The notes beneath the pieces were generated by a model. The model worked only from the letters and a program-made list of their open reading frames with translations, did no database searches and was not told the DNA's origin. Positions 32,738-41,959 of a stretch of 50,588 nt of DNA are shown one piece after another; within the stretch, counting starts at the first letter, position 1, and every line of letters begins with the position of its first letter. The DNA comes from JBEKIK01 sp050013075 (lineage in GTDB: Bacteria; Planctomycetota; Planctomycetia; Pirellulales; Thermoguttaceae): NCBI GenBank assembly GCA_050013075.1, contig JBEKFZ010000023.1, forward strand, positions 1 through 50,588, in the 5' to 3' direction. The translations under genes were made by a program, and so were the position numbers.

Positions 32738-34204
32738 TTATTCCGCGAAGGGGTCTTTATCCGTCTTGGTTTTATTAGTGTCTTTGGGGGCGGGTTTTTC
32801 CGTCTCATCGCCGGCTTTGATCTTTTCCGCGGCGGTTTCTTTCTTAGGGGCCGGTTTTTCTTCGCCGGTTTTTTCCGGGGTCTTTTGAGCGGCGCTTGAT
32901 TTTGCCGCCTCTTCGGCCGCCCGCCTGCGCGCTTCGCCGTGCGAGACGGGCTTTGTCAAGCCGATCTCGTGCAGACATTGAATCAGGCCTTTCGAGTCGG
33001 CCAGATAGATGCGATCGGTGTCGTCGTTAAGCATTTTAACGTTTAGCGACGCAGTGGGCAGGACATCGAGTTGGGCGCCGGTGGCGGCGTCGAGGATTCG
33101 AGTTGATCCTATTTTGTCCGCGCAGTACACGCGGTTTTTGCTGGCCGCGATAAACTGGAAAATACCGGGAGCGTACCAGATTTGTTTGCCGGTTTTCACA
33201 TCGATGCAATACAGCCCGCCGAGAGAGGCCACGGCGTATACCCGCTCGTCGATAACCACGGCGGGTTGAGCGAGCGGTTCACCCGCCGAAAATCGCCATA
33301 ACGGATCACCGGTTTTTTCCAGGATGGCATAAACATATCCGTCGCCGGAAGCCGCCAGAACAAGGCCGGAATTGCCGGAGATTTCCGGATCCGGAGGCAG
33401 ATAGGTGGGTTCGGCGATAATGGGAGCGGTTGTTTCCAGGCGATACTTTACTTCGATGTGGGAATCCGCGTTGCGATCGACGCGCCCGATGTACAGGCAG
33501 CCTTCATCCGTGGGCCAGACGACGTATTCTTCAAATTCGGTTTCGCGCGTGACCAAGGGCTGCACCAATGTCTGGCCTTTTGACTGGCAGGATATGGGTT
33601 TGACTTTTTTTTGAGCAAGGCGGATATCCCGGTGATCTTCGGTTTTTTCCTTGGTCGAGTCTTCGGATAAGAGGTGGGCTTCCGTATCTAGTTTTTTCAA
33701 CGCCTCGGCAAGCTGTTCGATGCGGTAAGCCAACAATAGACCCTTTACCGTTGGCACGTATACTCGCTGGTCGCTGACGGCCGGCCCCGCCCCGGGCGAT
33801 CCGTCAATATCCGTTTCCAAAAGGATGTTGCCGTTTAGGCGATTGACCACGTACAGACGAGAGCCGTTGACAATGGCTAGTACGCTGCGGCCGATCCCGG
33901 GCGTCATGCTGGGATGCTCGGGCCGGCCGATTTGTTTTGCCCAAAGCGTGGCGCCCGTTTCGGCGTCGACGGCATGGACCATGGCCCTATCGGTCTGGGC
34001 GTAAAGAATTCCATCGTAAAGCACCAGATCCTTCAAGCGCGAGCGGCCGGGGTCCATTTCCACTTGCGTAAACCAGGCTCGGGTCAAACCGTGCCGGGCG
34101 GCAAGGCCCTGGGGAATGATTTTGTCGGCGTCCGATTGGGCCCACAACGCGCAAGGCTGCCAAGCGGCCAAAAGGGCAATCAGATAAAGTGAACGTCGTA
34201 TCAT
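32738..34204 (-). CDS. exported PQQ-type beta-propeller protein
   Basis: 488 residues from the ATG complementary to 34202-34204; a longer start at 34228 would put extra residues before a good signal peptide (MIRRSLYLIALLAAWQPCALWAQ). Repeats of the PQQ/WD40-like type are visible: LVLYDGILYAQTDRAMVHAVDAETGATLWAK, VNGSRLYVVNRLNGNILLET, AASGDGYVYAILEKTGDPLWRF and AVASLGGLYCIDVKTGKQIWYAPG. The last 60 or so residues are a Lys/Glu/Ala/Pro low-complexity tail. Likely a periplasmic or outer-membrane scaffold (BamB-like fold) or a quinoprotein without evidence of bound cofactor. Function not assigned. Confidence 0.85.
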   Translation of the reverse strand: MIRRSLYLIALLAAWQPCALWAQSDADKIIPQGLAARHGLTRAWFTQVEMDPGRSRLKDLVLYDGILYAQTDRAMVHAVDAETGATLWAKQIGRPEHPSMTPGIGRSVLAIVNGSRLYVVNRLNGNILLETDIDGSPGAGPAVSDQRVYVPTVKGLLLAYRIEQLAEALKKLDTEAHLLSEDSTKEKTEDHRDIRLAQKKVKPISCQSKGQTLVQPLVTRETEFEEYVVWPTDEGCLYIGRVDRNADSHIEVKYRLETTAPIIAEPTYLPPDPEISGNSGLVLAASGDGYVYAILEKTGDPLWRFSAGEPLAQPAVVIDERVYAVASLGGLYCIDVKTGKQIWYAPGIFQFIAASKNRVYCADKIGSTRILDAATGAQLDVLPTASLNVKMLNDDTDRIYLADSKGLIQCLHEIGLTKPVSHGEARRRAAEEAAKSSAAQKTPEKTGEEKPAPKKETAAEKIKAGDETEKPAPKDTNKTKTDKDPFAE

Positions 34205-34676
34205 GATGGATGATCCCCTTACACTCACACTACGTTTTCAATTTTCAACCGATGTTCAGCCCCGGCACTCGTGCCGGGAGAATTATTTCATGGCTCGCGG
34301 CACAAGTGCCGCGGCTAAACGGAACAATATCAATATTCACGTTCAAATAACACGTTTTATAATAATATACTCCGCCCCATTATGCACGCGAAAAACCCGA
34401 AACGGGTGCCCCATTGGGGCCAAAATGGTTCAACACCGGCAGTGAAATCCGAAAAAATATCAACATGGCGGATTATGATTTTGCCCATGTCGGGTGATAA
34501 GGATAGCAGATGCACCCGACTGTTGGGTGGTGTGGTATTTTGTGATCTTATCTCTATTTTCCCATTTCTGATTTCTGATCTCCGATTGTTTGCTTCGATT
34601 TAGGATGTGATAGCGGGCCGACTCGCGTTTTTTCGCCCGCTGGACCGATCGGCTCCTTTGCCTTACCATAAGGAAC
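34205..34676. other. 472-bp divergent intergenic region before the 1318-residue protein
   Basis: No gene supported. It contains the hairpin GTTCAGCCCCGGCACTCG at 34254-34280, an exact reverse complement of 39542-39568, another (GCGGCACAAGTGCCGC then GGCTAAAC) at 34297-34320, short palindromes around 34394-34425 and a heptamer array ATTTCTG, ATTTCTG, ATCTCCG, ATTGTTT at 34564-34591. No promoter could be named. Confidence 0.55.
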
Positions 34677-37600
34677 ATGGAATGGAACGCTTTGGGAACT
34701 GGCGCATTGCAGCTTGTTGAAGAAATCCTGGGTTATTTGAATTTCTCATCCGGCGCGCCGGACCCGACATTTCTCAAAAACCTCAACGACCTATTCGGGC
34801 GCATTGATGCACACAACGATGGCGGCGAGCCGACGTGGCGGCGACTGGGGAACACACTTCGCGATGCTTTACTAAGTATTTCCGGCACTGCGGAGGCTTT
34901 CCGCAGCGTGGAACAGGCCGAGGCGGTGGTGGGGTTGGTTTTCATTCACGCCCTGCCGGGTTATCGCCTGCATCATCGCGATCTATTGTTTCACCAGAAA
35001 GACGAACAACTATTTTTGCCGTTTTTCATCGGCCGGACGTGCGAGGAGGTATTGCGGCAAGGCCCGCCTTGGAACGAAATCGACCGCATAGTCCGCGGCG
35101 CTCTGGCCGGGCTGAACGACTATATCGGGTATCGGCCCGTGGCCGTGTTGCAAACCGCGCAAAAAATCCAGCCATACGCGCAGGAGTGGATTCGGCCGAT
35201 TCCCCTATATATTCGCGGGGCCGGGGTGAGCACCGGGCCGTATCGCGAATTGGTGGAAGCGGCCCTTGCGATCCTGGGTGAAACCGACGCGGCCATCTTG
35301 TTCGACGCCATGTTTCCCCTGGAGCAGCTCGACGAGTTGGCCGTGGATCCCCGGGCGTACGATTTCGATCATCCGGTAAACAAGCGTCCGAATTATCTTT
35401 TCGGCCAATGGGACATGAACCAGCTTGACGGGGCCGGGCGATGCCGCCGCTTCGTGGTGCAGCAGGCGGCGTTGGAGGCGATGATGGACCGCCTGAAAAA
35501 CCACGGCAAAATCGCCGGTAAAGAGCTTCTTTTCGAGGAAGCGGCGGTTTTGGCCGGCACGATTTTGATGGGTTCGGGCATCAGCGGCAGCCGGCCCAAT
35601 GCCCATGAGTCCACGGTCAGTCTGGCCACGCTGGTGCAGAAGATAGCCGATTATCGCGACGCTTTTTATCATCGGCTTCTTGCCCGGCTGGACGGGGACC
35701 ATGCCCAGCGGCTTAATCGCGAAGCGGCCGAGCTTAAGCAGCCCTTGGGCGGGGCAAGGCAGCACTTCAATCATTATCTGGCCCAGCGCCGCGCCGAACA
35801 ATTGCAACACGTGCACCTGGCGCAGCTTTTTACCCGGATGGGATACGTCGAGGCGGCCCGGCGCCAGGTTCGCGTGGTGCCCGTGGCCGCGACGCGGATG
35901 CTTTGCGACATGCAATGCCGCTTGACTGCCGCGCATGGGGAAATCGATCGCGGACGGCTGGAACCGGTCGTGACGCTGTTGAGTGAGATTGAAAATATCC
36001 TGCACCGGGCGATCGAGTGCGGGGCGATGGTCGATCCCTGGAACATTCTGGGCTTCGGCGGGCAATTCGGGCTGTTCCCTTCGCCGGAAAACAGCATCCA
36101 CGATTACCGCATCGACGAATTGATCAACCTGATGAGCGACATTTTCGGTTTATATATCCGCGCCGGCAAGGAGGCGGCGGCGTTGGGCAATAATGCCGTC
36201 GAGGGCGTGCTGGCCGGGCAGCTCCGGCGATTGACCGAGTGGTGGGATCAATTCGCCACAACCGAGGTGAGCGAAATCGGCGGCATTTCCGGCCGGGAGA
36301 CTTATGAATCGGCTCAACAGGCAGCCTCCGCGCTCAGGGCCTGGCACGAAGCCGGGGCCGCGGCCGGAGACGTTGCCTTTTGGCGCAGGCACGTCGAGCA
36401 TTTCCGCACGGCCAAGTCCTATGCCCTGGTCGTCGATACCCTGTTGGATCACGGCGACCTGGTGGCCGCCCAGGCCTTGTTGGTGCATTGGCTCAGCCAG
36501 GCCGACGTCATCCCCTTGGCCGAGGAAAGCTATTCCTTCAACGAATTGGCAGTCCTGTGGATGGAAGACCTTTGGCGCTCCGGGCGGGACTCCGGGGAGG
36601 AGCCGAGGAATAATCGACTTTCGCCCCAGCGGCGCTGGGCTTATGCCAAAAAATTTCTGGACTACTTGGAAGCCAACGCCGGCGAGTTTTGGCGCGTGCC
36701 GCGACTGGAGGCGTTTGCCGAAGGCTTGGCGGCGGGCGAGAGCGAAGAAGATGAACAAGAGCCTGAAGAGGAAAGCGATAACTTATTCAGCGCGGCCTAC
36801 GAACAGCTTACTTATCGCGACAGCACCGACGACGGCATCGACAGTTCGCTGTTCGAGGCCGGCCCGGACGCCGAAGAAAGCGAGTTGGTATTCGAGGCCG
36901 AGCGGATCGTGGGCCACCTGGCGTTTTTGGCCATGATCGCCCATTTGTGGAAGATGACGGCCACGGTCAGCCTTTCCGCCGACGTTGGAGATCCCCGGCG
37001 CGACGAGGTGCTCGCCGGTTGGCGCGATCAGGCGGGCGCCAACTACCGGGAGCTGTTGGAATTGCTTTCCGCGGTGCAGCGATATCGCATTCCGGCGCCC
37101 AGCGGCGCGCACGATTCGATGGTCGAATACGATCGCCGCCGCAGCGTCAAGGAGATGCTGCTGGAGAGCATCATCAACACCTGCGTGGATACGGCCGACG
37201 CGATGCGGATGATCCGCGCGGCCATGGCCCGTTCCATGCCCCTTGCCGATGCCCGGCAATGGGAAGAGCCGATGCACGCGGTGCTTTGCACAGTGCTGCG
37301 CGGCGATGCCGCCGGCGTTAGAAAAGGCTGGAAGGAACTTCTGACCTCGCTCGGGCGAGAGCCGTTGCTCTACGTGTCGTTGGCCCGGGGCGGAAATCCG
37401 CTTAAGATCGTATCCGCGCGAAGCCTGCAAAGCATGTTGTGCCGTTTTCTGGCCTATTTGCCCCGCTTGGGCCTGGTGTGCGAAACCGCGCAACTGTTGG
37501 AGACCATCCAGGGCATGGAGTTCGAGCATCCCCAAGGGCCGGGCGCGATTACCGAGTTCGATCGAGTTTTCCAGATCGGCTGCAAGTCCATCGTGCGATC

Positions 37601-38633
37601 GCTGGTCGCGTCTTCGGCCGACTGGTCGCCGCCGCGCGAGGGCGGCGGTAAACAATTTATCGACAACGAGCTTATCGCCCTGTTGGAACAGACCGCCGAG
37701 GCCCTGCTGCGCTGCTGGCTTGCGCACAGCCGGGGCGTGAGGCTTTCGGTGCTGGAATCCGTGAGCGATGAAAAACAATGGACCCGCTTGCGGAAGTTCA
37801 TCCAAAAATACGGCGGCGACTTGTTTACCCAGCATTTCATGAATTTGGGAAATCTCCGCGCGATTTTACTGGCCGGCGTGGATGCGTATTTGGACTGGAT
37901 CGGCGAAATGCCCGAGGGCGAGGCGTCGCTGCGCCTGTTGGACGATTTGGGCGGCCCGTTGGATCGGGCCGAGGCGGTCCGCTGGCTCGGCGTGGCCGTC
38001 GAGGCAGTCGTGGAAAACTATCCCGAGTACGTGGATTACAATAGCATCACCACTCAATCCGACCGCGGCGACATGCTTTACACCCTTTTGGACTTTCTTC
38101 GCCTGCGGGCGGGCTACGACCGCATGGCCTGGAATCTGCGCCCGATTCTGCTTACCCATGAGGTGCTGGTGCGGTGCGGGCGCGACGACTCGGCCAAAAT
38201 CTGGCGCAAGGCCGTGGCCGAGCGGACCGGCGATATCGCCGAGGATTGTCTGCGCAGGCTGCGGAACATGAACAAAAAATACGGCATGAAATTGCCCAGC
38301 ATCGCCGAACGATTGGAAGAAAAGTTTATCCGGCCGCTGCAGGTGGACCGGCTGTGCGCAATGATCCGGCCGGCGATGGAGGAGCTTCGCGACGGCCGCG
38401 ATCAAAAAACCTTTCCGCAATTGGAAAAACTCGTGGGCGAATTTACCCGCAAGATCGCCGGGGCCGGTTTTGAAACGCCCGATTGGCTCGCCGATCTGGA
38501 AGACGAGGCCGAGCAGGTGCAAGCCCCGCTGATCGAGGACGATTTCCCCGATCCGTATCTGAACCTGCCCGAAACGCACCTTACCCTGGACGACGCCCGC
38601 CGCCAGGTCCGCCGCATGGCCCGGGAGACGTAA
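34677..38633 (+). CDS. large cytoplasmic protein of unknown function (1318 aa)
   Basis: 1318 residues starting at the ATG at 34677 after AAGGA. No signal peptide or membrane helix, no recognised family or catalytic motif. It looks largely alpha-helical, with repeated Leu/Ala-rich segments, and has an acidic stretch at about residues 687-740 (SEEDEQEPEEESDN, then EAGPDAEESELVFEAE). A central segment (about 570-680) looks like tandem helical repeats. It stands alone on its strand between repeat regions, so context gives no job. It may be conserved only among related planctomycetes. Reading-frame bias is consistent along the whole length, so it is a real gene, not a fusion artefact. Confidence 0.85.
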   Translation: MEWNALGTGALQLVEEILGYLNFSSGAPDPTFLKNLNDLFGRIDAHNDGGEPTWRRLGNTLRDALLSISGTAEAFRSVEQAEAVVGLVFIHALPGYRLHHRDLLFHQKDEQLFLPFFIGRTCEEVLRQGPPWNEIDRIVRGALAGLNDYIGYRPVAVLQTAQKIQPYAQEWIRPIPLYIRGAGVSTGPYRELVEAALAILGETDAAILFDAMFPLEQLDELAVDPRAYDFDHPVNKRPNYLFGQWDMNQLDGAGRCRRFVVQQAALEAMMDRLKNHGKIAGKELLFEEAAVLAGTILMGSGISGSRPNAHESTVSLATLVQKIADYRDAFYHRLLARLDGDHAQRLNREAAELKQPLGGARQHFNHYLAQRRAEQLQHVHLAQLFTRMGYVEAARRQVRVVPVAATRMLCDMQCRLTAAHGEIDRGRLEPVVTLLSEIENILHRAIECGAMVDPWNILGFGGQFGLFPSPENSIHDYRIDELINLMSDIFGLYIRAGKEAAALGNNAVEGVLAGQLRRLTEWWDQFATTEVSEIGGISGRETYESAQQAASALRAWHEAGAAAGDVAFWRRHVEHFRTAKSYALVVDTLLDHGDLVAAQALLVHWLSQADVIPLAEESYSFNELAVLWMEDLWRSGRDSGEEPRNNRLSPQRRWAYAKKFLDYLEANAGEFWRVPRLEAFAEGLAAGESEEDEQEPEEESDNLFSAAYEQLTYRDSTDDGIDSSLFEAGPDAEESELVFEAERIVGHLAFLAMIAHLWKMTATVSLSADVGDPRRDEVLAGWRDQAGANYRELLELLSAVQRYRIPAPSGAHDSMVEYDRRRSVKEMLLESIINTCVDTADAMRMIRAAMARSMPLADARQWEEPMHAVLCTVLRGDAAGVRKGWKELLTSLGREPLLYVSLARGGNPLKIVSARSLQSMLCRFLAYLPRLGLVCETAQLLETIQGMEFEHPQGPGAITEFDRVFQIGCKSIVRSLVASSADWSPPREGGGKQFIDNELIALLEQTAEALLRCWLAHSRGVRLSVLESVSDEKQWTRLRKFIQKYGGDLFTQHFMNLGNLRAILLAGVDAYLDWIGEMPEGEASLRLLDDLGGPLDRAEAVRWLGVAVEAVVENYPEYVDYNSITTQSDRGDMLYTLLDFLRLRAGYDRMAWNLRPILLTHEVLVRCGRDDSAKIWRKAVAERTGDIAEDCLRRLRNMNKKYGMKLPSIAERLEEKFIRPLQVDRLCAMIRPAMEELRDGRDQKTFPQLEKLVGEFTRKIAGAGFETPDWLADLEDEAEQVQAPLIEDDFPDPYLNLPETHLTLDDARRQVRRMARET

Positions 38634-38683
38634 AGAACAAACGATCCCCCGCTTCAACTTTGAAATTCACATCTTTTGAAAGG

Positions 38684-39364
38684 TTAATAATCAATAATCA
38701 CCTTTAATTGTTCTTTTTTATCATCGTAAGATAAGGTTAATTTACTTAGTGGCTCAGAAACCTTCTTGTCAGTTCCCAATTTTGTGAAAGTAACCCAATA
38801 AGTATTTACGAATACTATTTTGGCATATTCTTCCCGTTTCCAACGATGGCTAAATGTTCTAACCGATGGAGAACTAAAAACCCCTTCACGTAAAGTTGCT
38901 GGGACGGTTGATTCATCACCATGAATTGTAACTTCTTTATCCAGCCATTTTGTTAGTTCATAAACAATTCCAGACCGCAAATCAATTAGTCTTTGAAAGA
39001 CTTCGTCGGTAGCAATTATTGATTCTGATCCTTTCCTAATCCAAGCTGGCCCTCCAAAATGGGGAGTTTCTCCATCATATTCAATCTCAACACGAACACA
39101 ATGGTTACCTTCTTTTTCATAAACTTGTGAACGCCATAGGATTGGAGGATAAATCTTATCGCACTCTTTCCTAATCTTCTTCTGTATATCATCCGGATTT
39201 GTGACACCCTGGATTGTGCCATCATTTCTCTCGCCGACAAGCAAAATCGCTATGTGCCCAGGCTTTACCGAGTTGGAAAATGCTACCAAAGTCTTGAGTA
39301 AATCCTTTAAATCGGACTCTAGTTTTCTCTCTAAGAGATTATCTTCCCAAGGCAATTCAACCAT
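38684..39364 (-). CDS. AlbA_2 (Schlafen-like) domain protein
   Basis: 226 residues. The N-terminal part, LLERKLESDLKDLLKTLVAFSNSVKPGHIAILLVGERNDGTIQGVTNPDDIQKKI (about 10-64), is the AlbA_2/Schlafen-like nucleic-acid or ATP-binding domain with its typical E.K and GV.N features. The middle segment HCVRVEIEYDGETPHFGGPAWIRKGSESIIATDEVFQRL continues the domain (G.A.IR.GS). The C-terminal half has no recognised family. Base composition is much more AT-rich than the flanking genes, which suggests horizontal transfer. Such domains occur in transcription regulators and in defence genes. No partner is near, so the role is open. Confidence 0.8.
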   Translation of the reverse strand: MVELPWEDNLLERKLESDLKDLLKTLVAFSNSVKPGHIAILLVGERNDGTIQGVTNPDDIQKKIRKECDKIYPPILWRSQVYEKEGNHCVRVEIEYDGETPHFGGPAWIRKGSESIIATDEVFQRLIDLRSGIVYELTKWLDKEVTIHGDESTVPATLREGVFSSPSVRTFSHRWKREEYAKIVFVNTYWVTFTKLGTDKKVSEPLSKLTLSYDDKKEQLKVIIDY

Positions 39365-39680
39365 TTCAAAATCTCCCGAGATTGTACCACGACTAACATG
39401 TATTGGAACACTTTTAAGAGGTCAAGATCAACATGAATTATGGTGATATAACGCATATTGTCAAGTTAATGGCACTAAAAACATAATTGTGCGAACGGAT
39501 GTTTAACCGGGGCACTTATGCCGCGCTTTTCGATGAAAATCCTCCCGGCACGAGTGCCGGGGCTGAACAATTAGGGAAGCAGTACATCTGATGCGGGAGC
39601 GTCAGGGAATTGCATTCCCACGCGGAGCGTGGGAACGAGGCAAGTGGGCAGTAAACTGCCCACCCCTTAGTCTCCGCTCG
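39365..39680. other. repeat-rich intergenic region between the AlbA_2 and DUF4912 genes
   Basis: 316 bp, no gene. Elements: a CCGGCACGAGTGCCGG hairpin with GGCTGAAC at 39542-39568, a TTCCCACGC / GCGTGGGAA hairpin at 39613-39637 (as in the TPR genes), and the GTGGGCAGT/ACTGCCCAC hairpin at 39641-39667 identical to one near lutB. Confidence 0.65.
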
Positions 39681-40775
39681 TCACTCGTTCGACTCGCGGA
39701 TAAAAGGTTCCATGATCTTGGTGTTGCGGTCGATTGAGAGCACGATGGTGCGTTGTTCTGCACCGTTGGGGCTGCTGGCGACCACGGGCAGGATGTGGCG
39801 TCGTTCGGGCAGATTGAACCTGACGGCGAAGGTGCCGTCGCTGCGCAATCGCACCGGCTCGCCGTGAAAAGTCACGTGTGCGCCGGGTTCGGTTACGCCG
39901 TGCACGAGGAGTTCGGCGTCAATTTTGAGTTTGATTTTTCCTTGGCTGTTCGAGGGCGCGGCTTCGCCCATGCCGAATTGGGTCGCCATCGGGTCGCCCA
40001 TGGGCCGCTTAAGGCGTTCTTCAAAAACTTCTTTCAAGTCGCCGCGGTTTTCCGGTTCGCTGTATCCGCCGCTAAGGGCGAAGATGCGTTCGAAATCCTT
40101 AGCCACCTCAGACCAGTTTTTATCGAATGTGTTTTCCTTGCCAGCCGAGGGAGTGGTGACCACGTTGCTGCGGGCAAGGCAGAAAAATTTGCCGACTGCG
40201 GCCAGGTAGCCGATTTCCAATTGAAAAGTCTTGGGCGGATCCTTTACGTCGATGTACCAATTGTTCACGCCGCCGTGTATTTCAATGTCGCGATCGATTT
40301 TCCGCGCGGATACGATGGCCCCCTCGCGAAGCACCTGGAACAGCCGTAGTATGGGCCGCGAGGCGTGCCAGTGCTGATTCATCGCCACCCGCGCCCGATC
40401 GATACTCCGCCGATTCAACTCCCAATAGGCATGAAGCCAGAAAGGATCGCGAACCATGACCACCAGCCGGTCTTTGGATCGGCTGTAATCGTCGGCATCC
40501 GTATGAAGGGAAAGGTCCTTGATTTGTGTAAGTTTTTCTTTAATCTTGAGCAGCCGGCCTTCGGTATTATCGCTATGGGATAAGGGTTTGGCTTTGCCGT
40601 TTCCGGGGCGTTCCTGGACGGCTCGATTAGAATGTCTTGACCGGGCGTGCTTCAGCAGGGCTTTGACCAACTCATCCTTGCGCATGGCGTGCCAACCCGG
40701 CACTTTTTGCTTTTTAGCCAGGTTGGCAAGATCTCTTACCGTTCGCGTTTTCAGATCAGCAGGGGTCATCGGCAA
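39681..40775 (-). CDS. DUF4912 protein with Rho N-terminal-like domain
   Basis: 364 residues. Residues 1-50 (LKTRTVRDLANLAKKQKVPGWHAMRKDELVKALLKHA) look like a Rho N-terminal / SAP-like helical domain. The following DUF4912 (about 95-215) has the typical RLVVMVRDPFWLHAYWELN, IDRARVAMNQHWHASRPILRLFQV and WYIDVKDPPKTFQLEIGYLAAVGKFFCLARSN. The C-terminal part (about 270-364) is an Ig-like fold (ELLVHGVTEPGAHVTFHGEPVRLRSDGTFAVRFNLPERRHILPVVASS). Function is not established in the family; cytoplasmic by sequence. The start may be the ATG at 40775 or, two codons later, the one at 40769. Confidence 0.87.
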   Translation of the reverse strand: MPMTPADLKTRTVRDLANLAKKQKVPGWHAMRKDELVKALLKHARSRHSNRAVQERPGNGKAKPLSHSDNTEGRLLKIKEKLTQIKDLSLHTDADDYSRSKDRLVVMVRDPFWLHAYWELNRRSIDRARVAMNQHWHASRPILRLFQVLREGAIVSARKIDRDIEIHGGVNNWYIDVKDPPKTFQLEIGYLAAVGKFFCLARSNVVTTPSAGKENTFDKNWSEVAKDFERIFALSGGYSEPENRGDLKEVFEERLKRPMGDPMATQFGMGEAAPSNSQGKIKLKIDAELLVHGVTEPGAHVTFHGEPVRLRSDGTFAVRFNLPERRHILPVVASSPNGAEQRTIVLSIDRNTKIMEPFIRESNE

Positions 40776-41325
40776 TCCTAAATTTCACTTAATTATCAAT
40801 TTGCTCTTTCCAGACTCCATAGGGGGACACTGCCCAGCCGCGCGGGTCCCCACACCTTACCCTTCCTACGGAAGAGCTTTGTGGCTGGGTCGATCAATCG
40901 TTAAATCCGCTGTGACAAAAAACAACAAATCATGGATACGCCACAAGTTAGGTACCCTCGGTTTGGCAGGCTTCGGTTGTTAATTCAGGTAAAACAGGCT
41001 ATTCTGGCAGTATTGATTATATCATAAAATGCTTTTTTCGCAATGATTTTCATTAAAAACAAATGTGGCGACGATGATGATAGATCGTCATAAGTCTTTG
41101 ATAAATAAATACTTATGTATCATCAACAATATAAGAGAAGTAAATTATCACAGCAAAATTGTATTAAAATCTTAAGCCGTTATTATGCTCTGGCAGGGAA
41201 TGGGAAAGGATAAGATAATAGGCAAGTCTTTTGGTCGATTATCATCAATCTGCCTTGTTAATTTGCCTTAATTATCCGGTTTTACCAGTCACTTTTTCTC
41301 CGAACCTGCCCGAACCTACTTCAAA
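40776..41325. other. 550-bp AT-rich leader of the ATP synthase operon
   Basis: No gene seen. At 40828-40892 a strand segment with GGGGAC/GTCCCC and CCCAGCC/GGCTGGG complements could fold into a structured RNA. After 40985 the DNA is AT-rich with no clean -35/-10 pair. Near 41071-41090, GACGAT and ATCGTC form a small inverted repeat. Confidence 0.4.
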
Positions 41326-41553
41326 ATGGATAATTTGCCCGACGACCAGTCTTCTTATGCCAATGCGATGCAATGGGTATCGCGCATTACCGCCATTTCA
41401 CTGGAAATGGTTTTGCCAGGAGTGATCGGATACTACTTGATCGATCGGTGGTTGGGGACGAAAGTGGTTTTTTTAACCCTGGGATTGATTCTGGGTTTAG
41501 TGGGCGGAATATGGCAACTGATTAAATTAACGAAACAAAATAACAGCCGATAA
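41326..41553 (+). CDS. atpZ: AtpZ/AtpI-family small ATP synthase-associated protein
   Basis: 75 residues with two membrane helices (about 21-41 and 47-67): ISLEMVLPGVIGYYLIDRWLGTKVVFLTLGLILGLVGGIWQLIKLTK. The GYYLIDRWLGT / GLVGGIWQL pattern is that of AtpZ/AtpI-like proteins at the head of ATP synthase operons, thought to aid assembly or cation supply. First gene of the operon; the next gene follows after 4 bases. Confidence 0.85.
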   Translation: MDNLPDDQSSYANAMQWVSRITAISLEMVLPGVIGYYLIDRWLGTKVVFLTLGLILGLVGGIWQLIKLTKQNNSR

Positions 41554-41557
41554 AACC

Positions 41558-41959
41558 ATGTGGCAAACTTTGCGCAAACAAAGCATTTTCATGCGCTCTG
41601 TGGCGCTGGTGATCTTTGAGATATTCCTATTGGCTGCTATAACACCATTTTTGTGGATTTTTGGATCTCCATGGAGTTTTACCACTGCGGGAGTGGCTGT
41701 GGGATTGTGCACGGTAGGCGCGCTTTTAGGGTTATGGATACATTACGTTTTAGGTGACCCCAAATTGGCATTGACCGCGCTGTTGCTCGGCATGGCGGTA
41801 AATATGGGAATACCCTTGGCGTTCGGGGTGGCCATCCATCTGCACGGTGGGCCACTTTCCGAATCGGGATTCTTGTACTATCTTTTGTTCTTCTACTTGT
41901 TAACGTTGGCAATGAAAACCATGTTGACGCTGCCTTTATCACGAAAAAGCGATGGCTGA
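41558..41959 (+). CDS. atpI: AtpI-like ATP synthase assembly protein
   Basis: 133 residues, four membrane helices (about 14-36, 42-62, 71-95, 103-121). It sits in the usual AtpI place between AtpZ-like and AtpB, and overlaps atpB by 8 bases. It shows no catalytic motif and is assigned mainly by position and helix pattern. Alternative: another small Fo-associated protein. Confidence 0.7.
   Translation: MWQTLRKQSIFMRSVALVIFEIFLLAAITPFLWIFGSPWSFTTAGVAVGLCTVGALLGLWIHYVLGDPKLALTALLLGMAVNMGIPLAFGVAIHLHGGPLSESGFLYYLLFFYLLTLAMKTMLTLPLSRKSDG

Noticed and set aside
36783..37835. Long antisense reading frame over the 1318-residue gene
   Set aside because: Composition-driven shadow, no start signal or domain, while the plus-strand frame is continuous.
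40828..40892. Signal recognition particle RNA or tRNA in the atp leader
   Set aside because: The conserved SRP GGAAGGAAGCA loop and tRNA arms are missing; kept only as a possible unknown RNA.
41231..41425. Small reading frame across the atpZ-like start
   Set aside because: Overlaps the real gene in another frame and lacks a ribosome site.
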